Positions 63,949 through 64,000 of a stretch of DNA of 64,000 nt are shown one piece after another. Origin of the DNA: Calothrix sp. NIES-2100 (GTDB taxonomy: Bacteria > Cyanobacteriota > Cyanobacteriia > Cyanobacteriales > Nostocaceae). The DNA is taken from the NCBI RefSeq assembly GCF_002368195.1, contig NZ_AP018178.1, forward strand, positions 4,317,421 through 4,381,420, written 5' to 3'. A program made the translations under genes and the position numbers. The notes beneath the pieces are model-generated. The model was given only the letters and a program-made list of their open reading frames with translations, was not told the DNA's origin and did not search any database. The first letter of the stretch is position 1. Each line of letters begins with the position of its first letter.

Positions 63949-64000
63949 CTTGAAATATGCCCTAAGCAGTAGAGCTTACCAGAAATGCTCAGTTAACACA

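Larger units (their letters stand above)
25639..64000. mobile_element. prophage inserted in nifE (nifE element), right end beyond window
   Basis: From the nifE break onward the DNA is phage: a complete contractile-tail (myovirus-type) structural module on the minus strand, then repressor, replication-like and small early genes mostly on the plus strand. Size is at least 38.4 kb. The left border lies at or just before 25639, after GGTACATCAGAA. An inverted repeat TGTAC/GTACA at 25641-25655 sits just inside. No integrase/excisase is in the visible part, so it should lie near the right end. Insertions in nif genes that are excised in heterocysts are known; a whole tailed phage here is inferred to use the same strategy. 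Confidence 0.92.

Overview
The window comes from a filamentous heterocyst-forming cyanobacterium of the Nostoc/Anabaena type. Four things point there: the gene order nifB-fdxN-nifS-nifU-glbN-nifH-nifD-nifK-nifE, a glbN cyanoglobin between nifU and nifH, many GCGATCGC (HIP1) sites with heptanucleotide tandem repeats, and a nifD gene split by an 11-kb element that encodes XisA. No tRNA, rRNA, CRISPR array or reverse transcriptase was found.

Layout: 1-2570 holds the 3' part of a hybrid sensor kinase. 2571-3648 is the long nifB upstream region, with three TGAGTACA boxes. 3649-11572 and 22576-25638 carry the nif operon on the plus strand. Two mobile elements cut it. The nifD element (11573-22575, 11,003 bp) is bounded by two perfect GGATTACTCCG repeats. 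It carries xisA at its right end and about ten cargo genes: a possible amyloid-motif signalling protein, an orphan antitoxin-like gene, a vapC remnant, DUF2267, a dienelactone hydrolase, a SnoaL-like protein and a three-gene operon. Its precise removal would rebuild a 498-residue NifD.

The second element starts inside nifE after codon 187 (about 25639) and is still running at the window end. It is a tailed prophage with a contractile tail. On the minus strand, in transcription order from about 53.3 to 25.7 kb, lie small terminase, large terminase, portal, scaffold, capsid, connectors, sheath, tube, frameshifted chaperone pair, tape measure, CIS-tube/LysM proteins, a four-enzyme-type tail hub, spike, gp25, gpJ, gpI, fibres, collar, and a GH5 glycosidase with REDG repeats. 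On the right (53.3-63.7 kb) are mostly plus-strand early genes: a divergent XRE repressor switch with a perfect 17-bp inverted repeat, a 568-residue DNA-binding-like protein, a ribbon-helix-helix protein, a polymerase-like protein with family A/TV-Pol-style motifs, a palindrome-rich gene-free segment, and a hairpin-dense segment that may be a structured RNA.

How it works together: vegetative filaments carry broken nifD and nifE, so nitrogenase and its FeMo-cofactor scaffold cannot be complete until both elements are excised, presumably in heterocysts. The nifE insertion therefore ties a whole phage genome to a terminal differentiation event. The nifE recombinase and the 3' half of nifE lie beyond 64000.
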